Positions 9,722 to 19,765 of a DNA stretch of 64,000 bases are shown here, piece after piece. Position 1 is the first letter of the stretch; each line of letters begins with the position of its first letter. The notes below the pieces were generated by a model. It was not told the DNA's origin, made no database searches, and saw only the letters and a list, made by a program, of their open reading frames with translations. A program made the translations under genes and the position numbers. Source of the stretch: Thiohalomonas denitrificans (GTDB taxonomy: Bacteria; Pseudomonadota; Gammaproteobacteria; Thiohalomonadales; Thiohalomonadaceae); the NCBI RefSeq assembly GCF_900102855.1, contig NZ_FMWD01000001.1:76766-140765 (forward strand), given 5' to 3'.

Positions 9722-11863
9722 TCATAACCCGGCCCTGAGCGCTTCGGCTTCCTTGCGGGACGGGAAGGGTTTTCCCGACGACAGCAGTTCACCCAGAATC
9801 ACCCTCGCCTTCTCCGGCTTCCCCGCCTCGATATAGGCCAGGCTGGCGGAATATCCGATCTCGGGATTCTCCGGCCGGGCACTCCAGGCCTTTTCCAATA
9901 GCGGGAGCGCCCTTTCGATATGGCCCGCCGCCATCCATATCCGACCGAGGGTATCGGCCACTTCCGGGCTATCAGGCGCCAGCTTGAGGGCCTTTTCCGC
10001 CAGCGCCTGCGCCCGCTGGTCGCCGCTTTGATGATAGAGCCAGGCGAGGTTGTTGAGGACCAGCGGCTGGTCCGGATGGCGGGCGCGGACCTGTTCATAT
10101 TCGTCGATGCTACGCTCCACCCATCCAGCAGCCTGGTAAACCTGAGCGAGCAATGTACGCACGCGGTCATCCTTCGGATGCTGCTGCAGATGACGCTCGA
10201 GGGTTCGGGAGGCCGACTCATCGCCTGCGGCTTGTTGAACCTGATACCGCTTCACGGCAATCTCACCCGTCGGGTTTTTGGCATAGGCCTCGTCATACAC
10301 GGCAAGCGCAGAGTCGAGCTTGCCCTGCTGTCTGAGGACATCTCCGAGCAGGACCCGTAACCCAACGTCCTCTGAACGCTCCCGCAGAAGCACCCGCAGA
10401 TGCTCCTCCACATCCGTATGGCGTCCCTCTTGCAGATACGCCGAGACAAGTCCCCTCCTCGCCTGGAGATGGTCGGGGGTATCCAGCAGGAGGCGCTCCC
10501 ATGCCAAAATCGCAGCATCGGTATCCTCCCGGGCAAACAGCGCCTTGCCGAGCAGAAAGACCAGACGATCCGACCCTGGATTCTCTTCGAGTGCAGCCTC
10601 GAGAAGTTCCTGGGCCTTTTTGAAATCAGCCCGTTCCAGAGCCAGTTCGGCCACTACTGCAGTCGCACCGGCGTGTTCCGGGGTGAACGACTCCAGTTCT
10701 GCGGCAACGGCGGCCGCGGCGTCCGTTTCTCCCGCTTTCCTATACGCCAGTGCCAGCAGAAGCCTGGGTGCGATCGCTTCAGCGTCGACGGGCAGGGGCT
10801 CGAGCAGCTCGATAATCCCCTCCACTTCACCGACCCGCTCCCTGACCCGCGCCAGCTGCAACCTCACGTGCAGGTTGTCGGGATCAATTTGATAAGCCTG
10901 TTCCAGGTACTGCCCGGCGACAGAGGTGTAGCCCTGCTCAAGGTGAGCCTCCCCCATGATCAACAGACCCGGCACAAAGTCGGGCTGCGATTGGTAGACC
11001 TGACTGGCGTGCTTTATTGCGCTTTCGTAGTCCCCGGCAGCCTTTGCGATGACGGCACGGAAGAACGAGCTCTGGACGGTCTGCGGGAAACGCTCTGCGA
11101 GGCGATCCACCTCGGTGCTGGCTGCCTCGATGTCGCCTTCGGCGAGCATCGCCTGGATCAGGCCGGTCGCTGCACGCTCCTCATATTCGGTCGTCAAAAT
11201 GGAGGAGAATGCCTGTCTGGCCATTTTCGGGTGATCTTCCGCCAACGCCAGATCTCCGGCAAGGAGCTGGACTCTCCTGTCTTCGGGCGCCTTCCCGGCG
11301 GCCTTTCTCAAGTAGTCTTGAGCGCCCTCCAGGTCGTTCCTGGAAAGGTGCATTCGACCCAGTGCAAGCCAGGCCTCCACGGCCAGCTGCTCGAAGCCGG
11401 CAGCAGCGCTGTAGCTACTCGTCGCGGACTCCCACAATTGCAACCGGGCCTGGGCATGACCCAGCAACAGTAACGCTTCACCCTGGTCGGTCCTCTCCAG
11501 TTCAGCCGCCGTCGGAAGGAATTCGACAACCGCATCCGGCTGGCCGACGGCGAGCAGTGCACGCGCACGGGTCATGCGCGCTGTTTCCGGGGAGAAGCCC
11601 AACCCCACCGCCGTGGTGACGGCCTCCAGTGCCGAGCCGGGTTTTCCTGTGGCTAAATAGGATTTCGCCAGAAGATAGTGGGCATCTGCCCGTCGGGGCG
11701 CCTGCTCCAGAAGTGCTTGCAACCGAACCCGGGCCTCCCGGTAATTCGCATCGGCGTAGGCCTGCTGCGCTTGCGCAAACAACTTTTCGGGATCGGCAAA
11801 CCAACTGCATGCCGACAGGACGAAAACGAGCGAGGCCACACCCCCCAAGCGAACGATATCCAT
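9722..11863 (-). CDS. prsT: XrtA/PEP-CTERM system TPR-repeat lipoprotein PrsT
   Basis: 713 aa from the ATG at 11863; an upstream in-frame codon at 11905 would only prepend residues before the signal peptide. The N-terminus is a lipoprotein signal with lipobox LSAC (Cys18). The rest is a long array of tetratricopeptide repeats (for example ADAHYLLAKSYLATGKPGSAL), probably about 18 units. PrsT proteins co-occur with exosortase A and are thought to act in export or polymer assembly linked to PEP-CTERM sorting. It would normally sit directly upstream of xrtA; here the MITE at 9380-9700 intervenes, which may uncouple the two genes. Confidence 0.87.
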   Translation of the reverse strand: MDIVRLGGVASLVFVLSACSWFADPEKLFAQAQQAYADANYREARVRLQALLEQAPRRADAHYLLAKSYLATGKPGSALEAVTTAVGLGFSPETARMTRARALLAVGQPDAVVEFLPTAAELERTDQGEALLLLGHAQARLQLWESATSSYSAAAGFEQLAVEAWLALGRMHLSRNDLEGAQDYLRKAAGKAPEDRRVQLLAGDLALAEDHPKMARQAFSSILTTEYEERAATGLIQAMLAEGDIEAASTEVDRLAERFPQTVQSSFFRAVIAKAAGDYESAIKHASQVYQSQPDFVPGLLIMGEAHLEQGYTSVAGQYLEQAYQIDPDNLHVRLQLARVRERVGEVEGIIELLEPLPVDAEAIAPRLLLALAYRKAGETDAAAAVAAELESFTPEHAGATAVVAELALERADFKKAQELLEAALEENPGSDRLVFLLGKALFAREDTDAAILAWERLLLDTPDHLQARRGLVSAYLQEGRHTDVEEHLRVLLRERSEDVGLRVLLGDVLRQQGKLDSALAVYDEAYAKNPTGEIAVKRYQVQQAAGDESASRTLERHLQQHPKDDRVRTLLAQVYQAAGWVERSIDEYEQVRARHPDQPLVLNNLAWLYHQSGDQRAQALAEKALKLAPDSPEVADTLGRIWMAAGHIERALPLLEKAWSARPENPEIGYSASLAYIEAGKPEKARVILGELLSSGKPFPSRKEAEALRAGL

Positions 11864-12088
11864 GTCCTGATCTTCTCCCTGAACTGCAAATGGACGCCGG
11901 TACACGATATGGCCCTTGACCAGCTATCCAAAATCTAGACGCCAGTAAGACCTTCTTCCAGCGATGTTCCACGTATTAGAAGTCAGTATCGGTCTTGTAT
12001 CGAGTCGCAGGGGATTGTACCTGCACCACCACAGTGGCCGGAACGGCTTCTGTTCAAGGCGCTGTGCGCCATGGCGGACGCACAAACG

Positions 12089-12113
12089 AAAAAAGCCCGG
12101 CCAATGGCCGGGC
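12089..12113 (-). terminator. Terminator of tRNA-Val
   Basis: On the minus strand an 8-bp GC-rich stem (GCCCGGCC/GGCCGGGC, short ATT-type loop) is followed by six T. It lies 31 bp past the tRNA-Val 3' end. Between here and the prsT start (11864-12088) I see no gene. Confidence 0.88.
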
Positions 12114-12143
12114 TCCTCCGATCGCTGACTCGACAGCGTTGTT

Positions 12144-12220
12144 TGGTAGGCGCGAGTGGACTCGAACCACCGACCCCCACCATGTCAAGGTGGTGCTCTA
12201 ACCAGCTGAGCTACGCGCCT
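12144..12220 (-). tRNA. tRNA-Val (anticodon GAC)
   Basis: Minus-strand cloverleaf: acceptor AGGCGCG/CGCGCCT, D-arm GCTCAGCTGG, anticodon stem CCACC/GGTGG with loop TTGACAT (anticodon GAC), T-loop TTCGAGT and an encoded CCA at 12144-12146. It has its own promoter and terminator, so it is an independent transcription unit. Confidence 0.96.
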
Positions 12221-12234
12221 GTCGAGAGCGCGAT

Positions 12235-12263
12235 AAGATACCTATGGCAAGTGGATAATGCAA
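12235..12263 (-). promoter_or_regulatory. Promoter of tRNA-Val
   Basis: On the minus strand TTGCAT (12263-12258), a 17-bp spacer, then TATCTT (12240-12235). Each hexamer matches the sigma-70 consensus at four positions. Placement 15 bp before the tRNA 5' end supports it. Confidence 0.6.
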
Positions 12264-12308
12264 GAGGCTGGCGGCCTTTTTAAAGAGGCGGTTTGGTGAA
12301 TATCCGTT

Positions 12309-12575
12309 CTAGTCGGATGTAACCAGCAGCTTGTCGCGATTGCTTTCAAGCAACACAGGACCGATGCCTTTTATCTCCCGCAGGTCCTCCACACTCTTGA
12401 AGGGTCCATGCTGCTCCCGGTACGCCACGATGGCTTCCGCCCGCGCCGGACCGACGCCGTTGATGGCCTCGGCCAGCACCTCCGGACCGGCAGTATTGAT
12501 GTTGACCGGCTGGGCCGAGACGGCAGCCGAAAACAGAATCGAGATGGCTACTATTATGAAACTGAAATTTCTCAT
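12309..12575 (-). CDS. ComEA-family helix-hairpin-helix DNA-binding protein (secreted)
   Basis: 88 aa from the ATG at 12575, chosen because AAGGAG lies just upstream and it starts a clean signal peptide (residues 1-21, ending AVSA). The mature part is one (HhH)2 unit: VNINTAGPEVLAEAINGVG, then IKGIGPVLLESNR. This family binds double-stranded DNA non-specifically; ComEA acts in the periplasm to pull in DNA during natural transformation. No other competence genes are nearby, so a role in uptake is plausible but unproven here. Confidence 0.85.
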   Translation of the reverse strand: MRNFSFIIVAISILFSAAVSAQPVNINTAGPEVLAEAINGVGPARAEAIVAYREQHGPFKSVEDLREIKGIGPVLLESNRDKLLVTSD

Positions 12576-12816
12576 CGGTGACTCCTTGTCATAATTGCTG
12601 GGCCGCCATACCCCTTGCACTACCTAGACATCCCTTTCGTGGAACATCCCTGACGTCCATTAACCTACCCCGAACCGCCTAACAAAGTCTGTAGGGTATT
12701 TTCGGTAAATTTTGTAGGGTTATTCCCACAACCTCCACAAGGGCTCCAATTATGGAGCTTTCACATGCTACATTGGTTATTGAATTAGTCTTGCGAAACA
12801 GAAAAGCCAAAAAGCG

Positions 12817-13698
12817 ATGAAAAAAATTACCAAAGCGGTTTTTCCGGTAGCGGGCCTGGGGACTCGATTTTTACCTGCCACCAAGGCCAACCCGAAAGAG
12901 ATGCTGCCCGTAGTGGACAAACCGCTCATCCAGTATGCCGTAGAGGAAGCAGTGGCTGCCGGAATGACCGAGATGATCTTCGTAACCGGCCGCAACAAAC
13001 GTTCCATTCCGGATCATTTCGACAAGGCCTACGAACTCGAACACGAGCTCGAGTTTCGGGGCAAGAGCAAGCTGCTGGAAATCGTCCGCGGCATCGTCCC
13101 GGACAACGTCACCTGTATCTACATCCGACAGAATGAAGCCCTTGGGCTGGGACATGCCGTGCTGAAGGCTCGCGCTGCCGTCGGCGATCAACCCTTCGCC
13201 GTTATCCTCGCTGATGACTTGATCGAGGATGGCTCGACAGGATGTCTCGCTCAGATGAGCAAGCAGTTCGAGTATTACAACTGCAGTCTCATCGGCGTCG
13301 AAGATATCGACCCCGAACAAAGCGACCAATACGGCATCGTCAAGTCCATGCCAATGGAGGGTGCCATTTCAAAAGTCGAAGGCATCATCGAGAAGCCGAA
13401 ACCCGAAGTCGCCCCATCCACACTCGGTGTAGTCGGCCGCTATATCCTGACACCGCGCATTTTTGATTTTCTCGAACAGACGGGAACCGGTTCGGGCGAC
13501 GAGATTCAATTGACTGATGCCATCGCCGATCTCATCGAAGATGAGCAGGTCCTGGCCTATCGATTCGAAGGCAAGCGCTACGACTGCGGCAGCAAGCTGG
13601 GATATCTCCAGGCTACCGTGGAATATGCTCTTCGCCACCCGGAACTGCGAGACGACTTCCGGGAATATCTGAGAACCTTTTGCTTGCCGGAAGAATAG
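12817..13698 (+). CDS. galU: UTP-glucose-1-phosphate uridylyltransferase
   Basis: 293 aa, normal length. It makes UDP-glucose from UTP and glucose-1-phosphate for LPS, exopolysaccharide and osmolyte synthesis. The nucleotide-binding signature ([21 protein letters not shown], residues 10-30) and the sugar-binding regions ([17 protein letters not shown]) are intact. It is transcribed alone on the plus strand. The 240-nt gap upstream carries no convincing promoter hexamers or strong Shine-Dalgarno, which is odd for a well-expressed gene. UDP-glucose could feed polymer assembly linked to XrtA/PrsT, but that is speculation. Confidence 0.97.
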   Translation: MKKITKAVFPVAGLGTRFLPATKANPKEMLPVVDKPLIQYAVEEAVAAGMTEMIFVTGRNKRSIPDHFDKAYELEHELEFRGKSKLLEIVRGIVPDNVTCIYIRQNEALGLGHAVLKARAAVGDQPFAVILADDLIEDGSTGCLAQMSKQFEYYNCSLIGVEDIDPEQSDQYGIVKSMPMEGAISKVEGIIEKPKPEVAPSTLGVVGRYILTPRIFDFLEQTGTGSGDEIQLTDAIADLIEDEQVLAYRFEGKRYDCGSKLGYLQATVEYALRHPELRDDFREYLRTFCLPEE

Positions 13699-13917
13699 CC
13701 TTGCCGATTCTTCGCCATAGCAGGCAGGTATTTTGATAAATATCCGTCCACCCACACGCCCGCCTGCCAGACCTCTCCGGCGGGCACAGCCACCCTATTT
13801 CCGGATCTTGGGGGATTCGGTTACGGCGATCCCCCACCCGACCGCCGGTCTGCTACAGGTAATCGCATGACGAAACGAAGCCTGCGGCACCTGTAACTGT
13901 GTGTTGGAGCCCCGGAC

Positions 13918-13953
13918 AAAAAAAAACCCGATCCTGAAGGAATCGGGCTTTTT
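13918..13953. terminator. Bidirectional terminator, second copy of the tRNA-Asn terminator
   Basis: Stem CCCGAT/ATCGGG flanked by an A run on the left and a T run on the right. It can end galU (plus strand) and also copies the terminator found downstream of tRNA-Asn at 14099-14132. Together with 13959-13980 it forms one half of a roughly 64-bp direct repeat. The stretch 13699-13917 holds no recognisable gene. Confidence 0.75.
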
Positions 13954-13958
13954 CAATT

Positions 13959-13980
13959 TGGCTCCCCGGGACGGGCTCGA
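13959..13980 (-). repeat. Partial duplicate of the tRNA-Asn 3' end (possible relic att site)
   Basis: These 22 bp are identical to 14141-14162, the CCA, acceptor strand and start of the T-arm of tRNA-Asn. Similarity stops abruptly at 13981. The copy is in the same orientation, 182 bp downstream of the real tRNA, and each copy is followed by a similar terminator. Tyrosine recombinases of integrative elements commonly use tRNA 3' ends and leave such duplications. Tandem tRNA duplication followed by decay is an alternative. Confidence 0.7.
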
Positions 13981-14003
13981 CCATTTCGTTGGGAACGAAA
14001 TGG
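13981..14003. repeat. Perfect 10-bp palindrome between the two tRNA-Asn 3' ends
   Basis: CCATTTCGTT and AACGAAATGG form a perfect 10-bp inverted repeat around a 3-base loop, immediately abutting the partial tRNA copy. The following 100 bp contain two smaller palindromes (GCACGCCGTGC; ACCGCC-GA-GGCGGT) and no gene. The segment looks like inserted or rearranged sequence. Confidence 0.7.
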
Positions 14004-14098
14004 GCCGCACGCCGTGCGCCCGAAGGGGCCGCGCCAGGGATGGCGTGGAGCCACCGCCGAGGCGGTGAGAACCGGCCCGCGTTCCGCAAGCCCAACAC

Positions 14099-14132
14099 AA
14101 AAAAGCCCGAGACCTTGAAAGGAATCGGGCTT
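14099..14132 (-). terminator. Terminator of tRNA-Asn
   Basis: On the minus strand AAGCCCGA pairs with TCGGGCTT apart from one base offset, followed by T residues. It lies 9 bp past the tRNA-Asn 3' end. Confidence 0.8.
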
Positions 14133-14140
14133 CCTGAAAA

Positions 14141-14216
<76 letters not shown>

Positions 14217-14233
14217 CTTGCTTGAGGCCGCGT

Positions 14234-14262
14234 ATACTACCGGCCGATCTCGATGTGGTCAA
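14234..14262 (-). promoter_or_regulatory. Promoter of tRNA-Asn
   Basis: On the minus strand TTGACC (14262-14257), a 17-bp spacer, then TAGTAT (14239-14234). It lies 18 bp upstream of the tRNA 5' end, the expected geometry for a stable-RNA promoter. Confidence 0.7.
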
Positions 14263-14270
14263 GACCCTTG

Positions 14271-14306
14271 AAAAAAGCGAGGCCGCGCCGGTTTCCCGGT
14301 GCGGCC
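14271..14306 (-). terminator. Terminator of the aspartate-type aminotransferase gene
   Basis: On the minus strand a long GC stem (GGCCGCACCGG/CCGGCGCGGCC, GAAA-type loop, one mismatch) is followed by TCGC and six T. It lies 124 nt past the stop codon of the gene at 14430. The intervening 14307-14429 shows nothing else. Confidence 0.85.
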
Positions 14307-14429
14307 CCTTGGCTTGCCGACATCCTTGTCGTGCCCACTTCCTTGTGACACTGATAACTCTAGGCCACCGGTGACCGGGAAGAAAGTTTTATTCTGTAGG
14401 AATTGTCTTAAAAGTATGTCGGTATCGGA

Positions 14430-15617
14430 CTACTCTTCCCCAAGTAGGCGGGCAAGACGGTCGAGAGCCTCGCGCAGGTTATCGAGACTGGTGGCGAACG
14501 AAAGTCGCATATAGCCGGGCTTGCCAAAGGCAGAGCCCGGAACCAGGGCGACTTCCGCTTCGTTCAGCAAATATTCGGCGAATTGCACATCGTTTTCGGT
14601 GCCGGTGGCATCGATCGCCGAGCTCATGTCCGGAAAGCTGTAAAATGCCCCCTGCGAAGCGAGACAATGCACACCCTTGATTCGATTCAGACGCTGAACG
14701 ACGAAGTCGTGGCGCTCCTTGAAAGCCTTCAGCATTTCCTGAATGCAGGATTGGTCACCCCTCAGCGCCGCCTCCGCCGCCGCCTGTGAAATGGAGGCCG
14801 GGTTGGAGGTACTCTGGGACTGGATCTTCTTCATCGACTGAATCAATTTCTCCGGCCCTCCCGCATAGCCGATGCGCCAGCCGGTCATCGAGTATGCCTT
14901 GGAGACACCGTTCATCACTACCGTCCGCTCATAAAGCTCCGGGCAGGCGTTGACGATGTTGCAGAATGGTTCATCGGCCCACAGGATATGTTCATACATA
15001 TCATCGGAAGCAATCACGATTTTCGGGTGCTGCCTGAGTACTTCACCGAGCGCGGCCAGTTCCGCCCTGGTGTAGGCCACGCCGGTCGGATTGGAGGGGC
15101 TGTTCAGGACCACGAGCCGGGTTTGCGGGGTAATGGCGGCCTGAAGCTGCTCGGGGGTAATCTTGAATCCCTGCTCAATGCCGGCTTCAATAACCACCGG
15201 TTTGCCGTCGGCCAACAACACCATATCCGGATAGGAAACCCAATAGGGTGCTGCGATAATGGCCTCGTCACCGGAATTGAGCAGCGCCTGGGCCATGTTG
15301 TAGAAACTTTGTTTGCCGCCACTGGAGACCAGGATCTGAGCTGGCTGGTATTCGAGCGCATTGTCCCTGCGGAACTTTTCAATCACCGCGTCTTTTAGAC
15401 CCGGTGTACCATCGACGGCCGTGTATTTGGTGAAGCCGTCCCGGATAGCCGCAATCGCCGCTTCCTTGATGTGTTCGGGGGTGTCAAAGTCGGGTTCACC
15501 GGCCCCGAGGCCGATAATGTCCTTCCCCTGGGCCTTGAGTTCCTTGGCGCGCGCGGTCACGGCAAGGGTGGGAGACGGCTTGACCTTTTGAACACGGTGG
15601 GACAGCTGGATATCCAA
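14430..15617 (-). CDS. Aspartate/prephenate-type aminotransferase (class I PLP)
   Basis: 395 aa from a TTG at 15617, chosen because AAGGAG sits 7 nt before it and the protein then opens with the conserved [18 protein letters not shown]. It belongs to the AAT subgroup Ib, transferring amino groups between aspartate and 2-oxoglutarate; some members also act on prephenate. The PLP lysine is in [12 protein letters not shown], the phosphate-binding and substrate regions are SSGGKQ and SPSNPTG, and the C-terminal Arg motif is YMRLSFA. It diverges from uvrB. The upstream in-frame extension to 15704 lacks conservation. Confidence 0.9.
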   Translation of the reverse strand: MDIQLSHRVQKVKPSPTLAVTARAKELKAQGKDIIGLGAGEPDFDTPEHIKEAAIAAIRDGFTKYTAVDGTPGLKDAVIEKFRRDNALEYQPAQILVSSGGKQSFYNMAQALLNSGDEAIIAAPYWVSYPDMVLLADGKPVVIEAGIEQGFKITPEQLQAAITPQTRLVVLNSPSNPTGVAYTRAELAALGEVLRQHPKIVIASDDMYEHILWADEPFCNIVNACPELYERTVVMNGVSKAYSMTGWRIGYAGGPEKLIQSMKKIQSQSTSNPASISQAAAEAALRGDQSCIQEMLKAFKERHDFVVQRLNRIKGVHCLASQGAFYSFPDMSSAIDATGTENDVQFAEYLLNEAEVALVPGSAFGKPGYMRLSFATSLDNLREALDRLARLLGEE

Positions 15618-15696
15618 GAAATGCTCCTTGACACTTAGGCTTCGAATCAGATTACCCCCTAATATACTTGAACGCTTCGCGCACCTAAATCCCCTT

Positions 15697-17721
15697 ATGA
15701 GCAAGTCATTTGTTTTAAAATCGGGTTACTCCCCTGCCGGAGACCAGCAAGAGGCGATTCACCGCCTCATCGACGGCCTCGAGGCCGGAGAGGCCGGGCT
15801 GACCCTGCTGGGTGTGACCGGGTCGGGCAAGACCTTCACCGTCGCCAACGTGATACAGCAACTGCAGCGTCCGACGCTGATCATGGCCCACAACAAGACC
15901 CTGGCGGCCCAACTCTACGGCGAAATGAAAGAGTTTTTCCCGGAAAACGCCGTCGAGTATTTTGTCTCCTATTATGATTACTACCAGCCGGAGGCCTATG
16001 TTCCCGCCTCCGATACCTACATCGAGAAGGACGCCTCCATCAATGACCACATCGAACAGATGCGGTTATCCGCCACCAAGGCCCTGCTCGAACGGCCCGA
16101 CACCATCCTGGTCGCAACCGTCTCCGCCATTTACGGGCTCGGTGATCCCCAGTCCTATCTGGGGATGGTGCTGCACCTGTCACGCGGCGAGACGGTCGAC
16201 CAGCGTCAGATCCTGCGCAGACTGGCGGAGCTGCAATACACCCGCAATGACACCGAATTGCAGCGGGGCAACTACCGGGTGCGAGGCGAAGTCATCGACA
16301 TCTTCCCGGCCGAATCCGAACGCGAGGCCGTCCGGGTTGAGCTGTTTGACGACGAAATCGAGTCCCTGGCCTATTTCGACCCCCTCACCGGCGAGGTTCT
16401 CTCCCGGGTACCGCGACTGACGGTCTATCCCAAGACCCACTACGTGACACCACGCCAGACGATCCTGGAGGCGATCGATCAGATCAAGGAGGAGCTCAAG
16501 ACGCGCCTCAACGAACTCTACGAGGCCAACAAGCTGGTCGAGGCGCAGCGCCTGGAGCAGCGGACCCGCTTTGATATCGAGATGATGATCGAGTTGGGCT
16601 ACTGTTCGGGAATCGAGAACTACTCGCGCTATCTCTCCGGGCGAGCGCCGGGTGAGCCGCCGCCGACACTGTTCGACTATCTGCCGGACGACGCACTGCT
16701 GGTGGTCGACGAGAGCCACGTCACGGTTTCGCAGATCGGCGCCATGTACCGGGGGGATCGCTCGCGAAAGGAGAACCTGGTCACCTACGGTTTCCGCCTC
16801 CCCTCGGCGCTGGATAACCGCCCCCTGAAGTTCGAGGAGTTCGAGCAAAAGGCGCCGCAGACCATCTTCGTCTCCGCGACGCCCGGAAAATACGAAGCGG
16901 CGCACTCCGGCGAGGTAGTAGAGCAGGTGGTGCGCCCCACCGGTCTGGTGGACCCGGAACTGGAGGTCCGCCCCGCCACCACCCAGGTGGACGACCTGCT
17001 TTCGGAAATCCGCAAACGAACCGCCAACAAGGAGCGGATCCTGGTCACTACCCTCACCAAGAAAATGGCCGAGGACCTGACGGACTACCTGGAGGAGCAT
17101 GGTGCCAGGGTCCGCTACATGCACTCCGATATCGATACCGTGGAACGGATGGAGATCATCCGTGACCTGCGCCTGGGCGAATTCGACGTGCTGGTGGGCA
17201 TCAACCTGCTACGCGAAGGTCTGGATATGCCCGAGGTCTCCCTGGTGGCCATTCTGGATGCCGATAAAGAGGGCTTTCTGCGTTCCGAGACGGCACTCAT
17301 CCAGACAATCGGGCGTGCGGCCCGTAATGTGCATGGCAAGGCTATTCTCTACGCCGACAGGATTACCGGTTCCATGCGCCGCGCGATTGACGAGACGGAC
17401 CGTCGCCGGGAGAAGCAAGTGGCCTACAACGAGGCCCACGGGATTACGCCGAAGGGCATCCAGAAGGCCGTGCGCGATATCCTCGAAACGGGTTATCCGG
17501 GAGCACCCGGCACGGCGAAGCGCTACGCCAAAGTCGCCGAAGAGGTCATCAAGTACGCCAGCCTGAGCCCGGCCGAATTCCGGCAAACGCTCAAGGAGCT
17601 GGAAGAGAAAATGTACCAGCATGCCCGCAACCTGGAGTTCGAGGAGGCAGCGAAGGTGCGCGATGAGATACACAAGTTAAAGGAGCAGAACATGGGTCTG
17701 GGCGAGCCCGCGCCGGATTAA
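15697..17721 (+). CDS. uvrB: Excinuclease ABC subunit B
   Basis: 674 aa from the ATG at 15697 ([17 protein letters not shown]), which matches family starts better than the frame opening at 15628. UvrB is the damage-verifying helicase of nucleotide excision repair. Walker A is TGSGKT near residue 41, the beta-hairpin region is [12 protein letters not shown] near 97, helicase motif VI is QTIGRAARN, and a C-terminal UVR motif binds UvrC. A possible -10 TATACT lies at 15663-15668. I see no LexA box (CTG-N10-CAG) in the 79-nt divergent gap, although uvrB is SOS-regulated in E. coli. Confidence 0.98.
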   Translation: MSKSFVLKSGYSPAGDQQEAIHRLIDGLEAGEAGLTLLGVTGSGKTFTVANVIQQLQRPTLIMAHNKTLAAQLYGEMKEFFPENAVEYFVSYYDYYQPEAYVPASDTYIEKDASINDHIEQMRLSATKALLERPDTILVATVSAIYGLGDPQSYLGMVLHLSRGETVDQRQILRRLAELQYTRNDTELQRGNYRVRGEVIDIFPAESEREAVRVELFDDEIESLAYFDPLTGEVLSRVPRLTVYPKTHYVTPRQTILEAIDQIKEELKTRLNELYEANKLVEAQRLEQRTRFDIEMMIELGYCSGIENYSRYLSGRAPGEPPPTLFDYLPDDALLVVDESHVTVSQIGAMYRGDRSRKENLVTYGFRLPSALDNRPLKFEEFEQKAPQTIFVSATPGKYEAAHSGEVVEQVVRPTGLVDPELEVRPATTQVDDLLSEIRKRTANKERILVTTLTKKMAEDLTDYLEEHGARVRYMHSDIDTVERMEIIRDLRLGEFDVLVGINLLREGLDMPEVSLVAILDADKEGFLRSETALIQTIGRAARNVHGKAILYADRITGSMRRAIDETDRRREKQVAYNEAHGITPKGIQKAVRDILETGYPGAPGTAKRYAKVAEEVIKYASLSPAEFRQTLKELEEKMYQHARNLEFEEAAKVRDEIHKLKEQNMGLGEPAPD

Positions 17722-17728
17722 GGGGTGT

Positions 17729-17880
17729 TAACCGCGAAGGACGCAAAGAGCGAGCGCTAAGAAGGAATGATTCACCGCAGCTTCAAGAATCCTTTTCGGT
17801 TTTCGCTGCGAACCTCTGCGCCCTCTGCGTCTCTGCGATGCATTTTTAATTCTTTGCGCTCTTTGCGTCCTTTGCGGTTA
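17729..17880. repeat. 9-nt-periodic palindromic element, CTTTGCG subtype
   Basis: The left arm starts TTAACCGCGAAGGACGC and the right arm ends GCGTCCTTTGCGGTTA; they pair over about 24 bp. A second pyrimidine-rich block of units (CTCTGCGTC-type, 17812-17838) lies between them. The 9-nt unit is NNCTTTGCG. It fills the gap between the convergent genes uvrB and pyrF and may end transcription from both. Confidence 0.8.
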
Positions 17881-17884
17881 GCTC

Positions 17885-18586
17885 TTAGACGCCGAGTTCC
17901 TCTTCGATCTTGCGAAGGGCTTCCAAGGGATCGGAAGCGGCTGTGATCGGCCTGCCAATCACCAGGTAGTCGCTTCCCAAACGGATGGCGTCACTCGGCG
18001 TGGTAATCCGTTTCTGATCGTCGGTCGCTGCCCAGGCCGGGCGAATCCCCGGAGTCACCCGGCGAAACTCACCGGCAATCTCCCGCCGCAGACCGGCGAC
18101 CTCTTTCGGCGAGCAAACGACACCATCCAGGCCGGCACGCTGGGCCAGGCGCGCCAAGTGCAGAACATTGGCCTCCGGATCCTCGGGCAGCTGGATCTCC
18201 TTCAGGTCTTCGCTCCCCATGCTGGTGAGGATCGTCACCCCGATGAGCAGGGGGCGGCGCTGTCGCTTGTCGAGGGCCTCGCGCGCCGCTTCCATCATTC
18301 GGCGCCCACCCAGTGCATGGAGGTTGACCATCCATACCCCCAGATCGGCGGCGGCTTCACAGGCCCGCGCCACCGTGTTGGGAATATCGTGAAACTTCAA
18401 ATCGAGGAAAACATCATAGCCATCGGCTGCAAGCTGCTCCACCAGCCGAGGTCCGCCCCGAACAAACAACTCCTTTCCCACCTTCAGCCGGCACCTTTCC
18501 GGGCTCAGCCGTTCCACGAGCCTGAAAGCCTGCTCCGAGTCGGGAAAGTCCAGTGCCGCGATGATTTTCGGACCATTGTCAGCCAT
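17885..18586 (-). CDS. pyrF: Orotidine 5'-phosphate decarboxylase
   Basis: 233 aa from the ATG at 18586 ([15 protein letters not shown]); the frame extends further but upstream codons overlap lapB. It makes UMP, the last step of pyrimidine synthesis. The catalytic D-K-D cluster is in [11 protein letters not shown], the phosphate-binding ends are VTPGIRPAW and [12 protein letters not shown]. Last gene of the gyrA-to-pyrF block, 8 nt after the lapB stop; lapB-pyrF adjacency is conserved in gammaproteobacteria. Confidence 0.97.
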   Translation of the reverse strand: MADNGPKIIAALDFPDSEQAFRLVERLSPERCRLKVGKELFVRGGPRLVEQLAADGYDVFLDLKFHDIPNTVARACEAAADLGVWMVNLHALGGRRMMEAAREALDKRQRRPLLIGVTILTSMGSEDLKEIQLPEDPEANVLHLARLAQRAGLDGVVCSPKEVAGLRREIAGEFRRVTPGIRPAWAATDDQKRITTPSDAIRLGSDYLVIGRPITAASDPLEALRKIEEELGV

Positions 18587-18594
18587 GTTCGGGG

Positions 18595-19764
18595 TTATTC
18601 TCCTTCGACGCCATGGATGGGTTTGATAGTGCTCCAGTGCTTGCAACCGGGACACTGCCAGTGGAGCGTTCTGCCATTAAAGCCGCAGTGACCGCATTTG
18701 TAGACCGGCTTACCGGTGAGAATATTGTCCACGAGAGTATGTAGAATTTTGAAATCCTGCTTTTGAACTTCGCCGGAACCGGCCACTTTCAGTTCGATCA
18801 GCCGCGACATACCGCGCACCGATGGATGCTGCTCCAAGTAATCGGTCAAAAAGTCGACGGCCCGCTCTTCGCCCTCCAACTTCTGCAACTGCTCCACCAA
18901 AGCCAGAGCGATACTCGCCGAGCCGTGGCGCTGCAAGACATCCTTCAGGAAGACGGTGGCCTCCGATGGACGCTGCAATGCGCTGTAGCAAATCTGCACC
19001 GGCTCGCTCACTTCCGGCAAATAGTCGGGGTCCTGCTGCTCCACACGTTTGTACGCCTTCAGCGCCGCCTTCGGGCTACCCGCGTTCAGCAACAATCGTC
19101 CTTCAATGAGACTGGCTCGCACACAGTTCTTGTCCTCGGAAAGGGCCTTTTTAACCATCTTCTGAGCCTGTACGGAACTCCCCTTGCCCAGTTCCGCCTC
19201 GGCCAACTCACAGTAAAAGTGAGCGATGGTCGGCCGCATCTGTTTACCGGACCGACCGTCGAGCCGCCGTGCCGTATGGATGGCCCTCTCCCACTCCTTC
19301 TCCTGCTGGTAGATATCAATCAATTGCTGCAGCGAAGGGGAGCCGTAGTTCCCGTCTTCCATCAGTTCAAGGAACAGACTTTCGGCACGGTCCAGCAGTC
19401 CCGCGCGCATGTAGTCCCGCCCCAGCTCAAACAGGGCCTGGTTCCTTTGCTCTCGGGTCAGGGTTGGGCGGGCGATGAGGTTCTGGTGAATACGAATAGC
19501 CCGATCCACTTCGCCACGTCGCAGAAAAAGATTGCCGAGTGCGAAGTGTGTCTCGACGGTTTCACTGTCCACCTCCAGCATGTGGACAAAGACTTCAATC
19601 GCCTTATCCGGCTGTTCATTCAAAAGGAAATTCAGTCCCTTGAAATAGGCCGCCGAAAAACGTGTATCCCCCGCTTCAAGCTTCTTTCCACGCGAACGGC
19701 TTCCGGTCCACCAACCGGAGTAAGCCGCCACCGGCAGCAACAGAAAGAGCAGCTCCAGCATCAT
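18595..19764 (-). CDS. lapB: Lipopolysaccharide assembly protein B
   Basis: 389 aa, as in E. coli LapB (YciM). An N-terminal membrane anchor ([17 protein letters not shown]) is followed by cytoplasmic TPR repeats (residues about 35-330) and a C-terminal rubredoxin-type zinc site with two CxxC pairs (CGHC and CPGC). LapB works with FtsH to control LpxC turnover and hence the LPS to phospholipid balance. It starts 1 nt after lapA ends, and an additional ATG lies 3 nt into the frame. Confidence 0.96.
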   Translation of the reverse strand: MMLELLFLLLPVAAYSGWWTGSRSRGKKLEAGDTRFSAAYFKGLNFLLNEQPDKAIEVFVHMLEVDSETVETHFALGNLFLRRGEVDRAIRIHQNLIARPTLTREQRNQALFELGRDYMRAGLLDRAESLFLELMEDGNYGSPSLQQLIDIYQQEKEWERAIHTARRLDGRSGKQMRPTIAHFYCELAEAELGKGSSVQAQKMVKKALSEDKNCVRASLIEGRLLLNAGSPKAALKAYKRVEQQDPDYLPEVSEPVQICYSALQRPSEATVFLKDVLQRHGSASIALALVEQLQKLEGEERAVDFLTDYLEQHPSVRGMSRLIELKVAGSGEVQKQDFKILHTLVDNILTGKPVYKCGHCGFNGRTLHWQCPGCKHWSTIKPIHGVEGE

Positions 19765-19765
19765 C

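Noticed and set aside
15618-15696. LexA-controlled promoter for uvrB
   Set aside because: No CTG-N10-CAG box is seen in the divergent gap.
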